DNA from: Archilochus colubris
Lineage: Eukaryota > Chordata > Aves > Apodiformes > Trochilidae
Reading direction: 5' to 3'
NCBI GenBank assembly: GCA_023079485.1
Contig: CM041086.1
Span: 12,718,401-12,782,400 of the forward strand
Length of the DNA stretch: 64,000 nucleotides
Below, one piece after another: positions 61,901-64,000 of this stretch. Each line of letters opens with the position of its first letter. Position 1 is the stretch's first letter. A model generated the notes under the pieces. It did no database searches. It had not been told where the DNA came from and saw only the letters and a list, made by a program, of their open reading frames with translations. Made by a program: the position numbers and the translations under genes.

Positions 61901-63662
61901 TCTTTGCACAGCCAGGCCTCCTGTCAGAATCAAATATATTGTAGTTGTTTGAGTTCTAGTGAACAGTAAATTAGTTTCCTGGCTTTTAAATATTTTGCCA
62001 TTAGTGACTGTACTGCTCCCTCTGCATTTGTCACACCCCACAAAGTACTAACATTTACCAAACACCACACGTACCAGGAACTAGCAGAGCCAGAGCCATC
62101 TGGTTTCTCTCCTAAGAAGTCACAGAGCTGTTGCTCATAGGCCATCCGTGATAAGTTCTTAACTGTTTTCTGTCTTTGGACAATTCCAGGACTCCTAAGA
62201 GCACAGCTTCTGTTCTGAACCCTCATAAGGGTACAGCTTCCACCATGGGAGCAGCACATAAGCACAGCTGCCCTTTTCTCTTGAAATGCTTCAGCAACAT
62301 CCTTGCTGGTGTAAGAGAACTCCCAGAAGGACATTTCACAATGCTTTTTAGAGACTCATTTGTGTCCCAAGCACTCAGACTGTCAGCTACCCCTGCAGAT
62401 GCTTTCATACATTGTAAACAGAAACTGGAAATTCCCTTCAGGGCACAAATGCTGATTACATTTTCTATGATAATCCATTTCCATTCCCTGTATCTTGAAT
62501 TCATGTGCTGCTAGAAACCCTCCCTGTAGACCCTGCCTTATCTCTTTAAGTGCCTGCTATGTAACTATGTAAATACAGGTGGCGTATCCCTGATAGAGAG
62601 CTTGTCACTGCATTGCTACTCGTAACCAGTGGTTATGTCACTTTCCCTCGCTTCAATAGGCTTTGACTCATAGTGGTTTTCAGGACAATGGTTATAAAAT
62701 AACACACTGAGAGGTTGCTGAGACTATAGTTTTGCAATAGAGACAACTGTCGACCTCAAAAAGACAAGAAAGCATTTTTCTTTTTTCTTTTTGTTTCTCT
62801 TGTACTTTTATAGTATGACTTTCTTGCCTGCAGCTTTGAAAAACAAGAAGTCACTGTTAGCAAACACTATTTTAACTGTTCTGAAGGATTGCTTAACTGA
62901 AATTTTAAGTGCTTCACTTGTCCTACCTTTCTTTGAATTATCTGATGGAAGGTTGTGCTATACATGAGATTATTATCTGGATCAAATGATGGCAGAAAGA
63001 ATTACTGAAACCAACAGTTTACTCAATTAATCTTTTTCTAATTAAAGGACTTTCCTGGGAACAATAGTTAGATGTTGCCCTTTTCTCTTTTTTTCTGTTT
63101 ATTTATTTATTTTTATAGATTCAGGAGCCCTAGAGGCAGGGCTCAGCATCACAGCAGTCAAAGACAATTGAAGAGTCTGATGGCTGTCTTCTGTTTCCAA
63201 GTAGACACCTGACTTTCTGTATAAACTTCTGGATTCCCTACCCATGGACACATAAAAATCACAAAATCAGACCTTGTTATTAATTTCAAGCGTGTATCAT
63301 TAAGAGTTAAGATCCAGAATTTAAGTGGCTTTAACTTAAGTTTTTTCACTTTAAATCTAAGTTCATCTGAACTTTCTCAAGTATCCTCTCTAAACAGGAT
63401 CTCACAGAAGACAGATTACTTCTCCTTTCTTCCATCTTTTGTCCTGTCCATTCAAACCCCCTAGTCAGGGCTTGTCCCTTAATACCTGCTTAGCTTACAC
63501 AGTCTAAGCTAGGAAGTCCAGTCCACTTGTGTAAGAAATGGGAACTTAATTCCTTCAGTCCCTCTCTTGAGCTTCATGTGGGGGCCAACAGTATCAGCAA
63601 TGGGATATCCTCAGAAATTTCAGTTTTTGCAGTGGATTCTAAGCCAGTATGAAAAGTACCGT

Positions 63663-63691
63663 GGGTTTTTTGGGTTTTGGGGGGGGGGGGG
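63663..63691 (+). repeat. G-rich run, potential G-quadruplex
   Basis: GGG, a T-run, GGG, TTTT and then thirteen consecutive G form a sequence that meets the usual four-run G-quadruplex rule. The run is simple sequence and is also prone to length errors in sequencing. Confidence 0.7.
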
Positions 63692-64000
63692 TTGAGTGTT
63701 TGGCAATGTGTGTATATATATCATCGACATTTCTAGAAACTGTAACTGCACATCTCTGTAAAACTGCACACAAAAAAAACCCACACGTCTTTTAAAACAA
63801 CTGCTCCTATTCTATGGCAGCACAGGTTGTCTTCTCCATAGGCTACTTTTAGCACCCACAGTTACACAACTCGTGCAATCCTTTCATGTAACAAAAATTA
63901 GTGGCAATACCCAAGTAGAAGTGGTCAGTACTGCTGGCCTTAAAACAGAAATAGATCATAAGGCATATATACGGGTTTTTATCTAGAACCTGGCACAGAC

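Larger units (their letters stand above)
58371..64000. other. Gene-free flank downstream of COMMD5
   Basis: About 5.6 kb with no recognisable exon on either strand. It holds a CR1 tail fragment near 58874, T-rich patches (61160-61180, 61700-61740, 63090-63115) and a G-run near 63663. Several 90-130 codon frames on both strands look like chance. Confidence 0.6.

Overview
This is a vertebrate nuclear genome window, most probably from a bird. The evidence is CR1-type LINE fragments with the ATTCTATG-like terminal repeat, otherwise few interspersed repeats, compact GC-rich CpG islands, very short GC-rich introns, and three intron-containing genes that read as orthologues of known vertebrate genes. 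Nothing here looks bacterial, and there is no CRISPR array, operon or intact mobile element.

Layout. (1) 1-2490: AT-rich upstream DNA without a recognisable gene. (2) 2490-10927, plus strand: a five-exon paired-like homeobox gene of the ARX/ESX type, 283 aa. It has an N-terminal octapeptide-like SYFIDSILG motif, a Q50 homeodomain split over three exons, and a C-terminal OAR motif. Its position near FAM199X makes ESX1 the best name. (3) 10928-34556: about 23.6 kb between the two stop codons. It contains the homeobox gene's probable 3' UTR, a probable ancient MIR SINE remnant, two CR1 fragments and low-complexity tracts. (4) 34557-42578, minus strand: FAM199X, six coding exons, 376 aa. (5) 42579-42793: a 215-bp CpG-island interval between divergent start codons, a likely bidirectional promoter. 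(6) 42794-57946, plus strand: COMMD5, seven coding exons including a 29-nt exon, 221 aa, with a poly(A) signal at 58340. (7) 58346-64000: gene-free DNA with a CR1 tail fragment and a G-run.

All three reading frames were assembled by hand. Every junction has GT/AG ends and compatible phases, and the protein lengths fit the families, so all three genes look intact. ESX1 and FAM199X are tail to tail, which from memory matches human Xq22.2 and suggests the chicken-chromosome-4/human-Xq syntenic block.

The most interesting point is COMMD5. It sits head to head with FAM199X and its coding region is split by six introns. From memory the human gene lies at 8q24.3 with an essentially intronless coding region. 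If that is right, this window may hold the ancestral parental locus, with the mammalian gene a retrocopy that replaced it. The second point is that the homeobox gene keeps an octapeptide and an OAR motif that I do not recall in mammalian ESX1. I found no wholly new molecular system.
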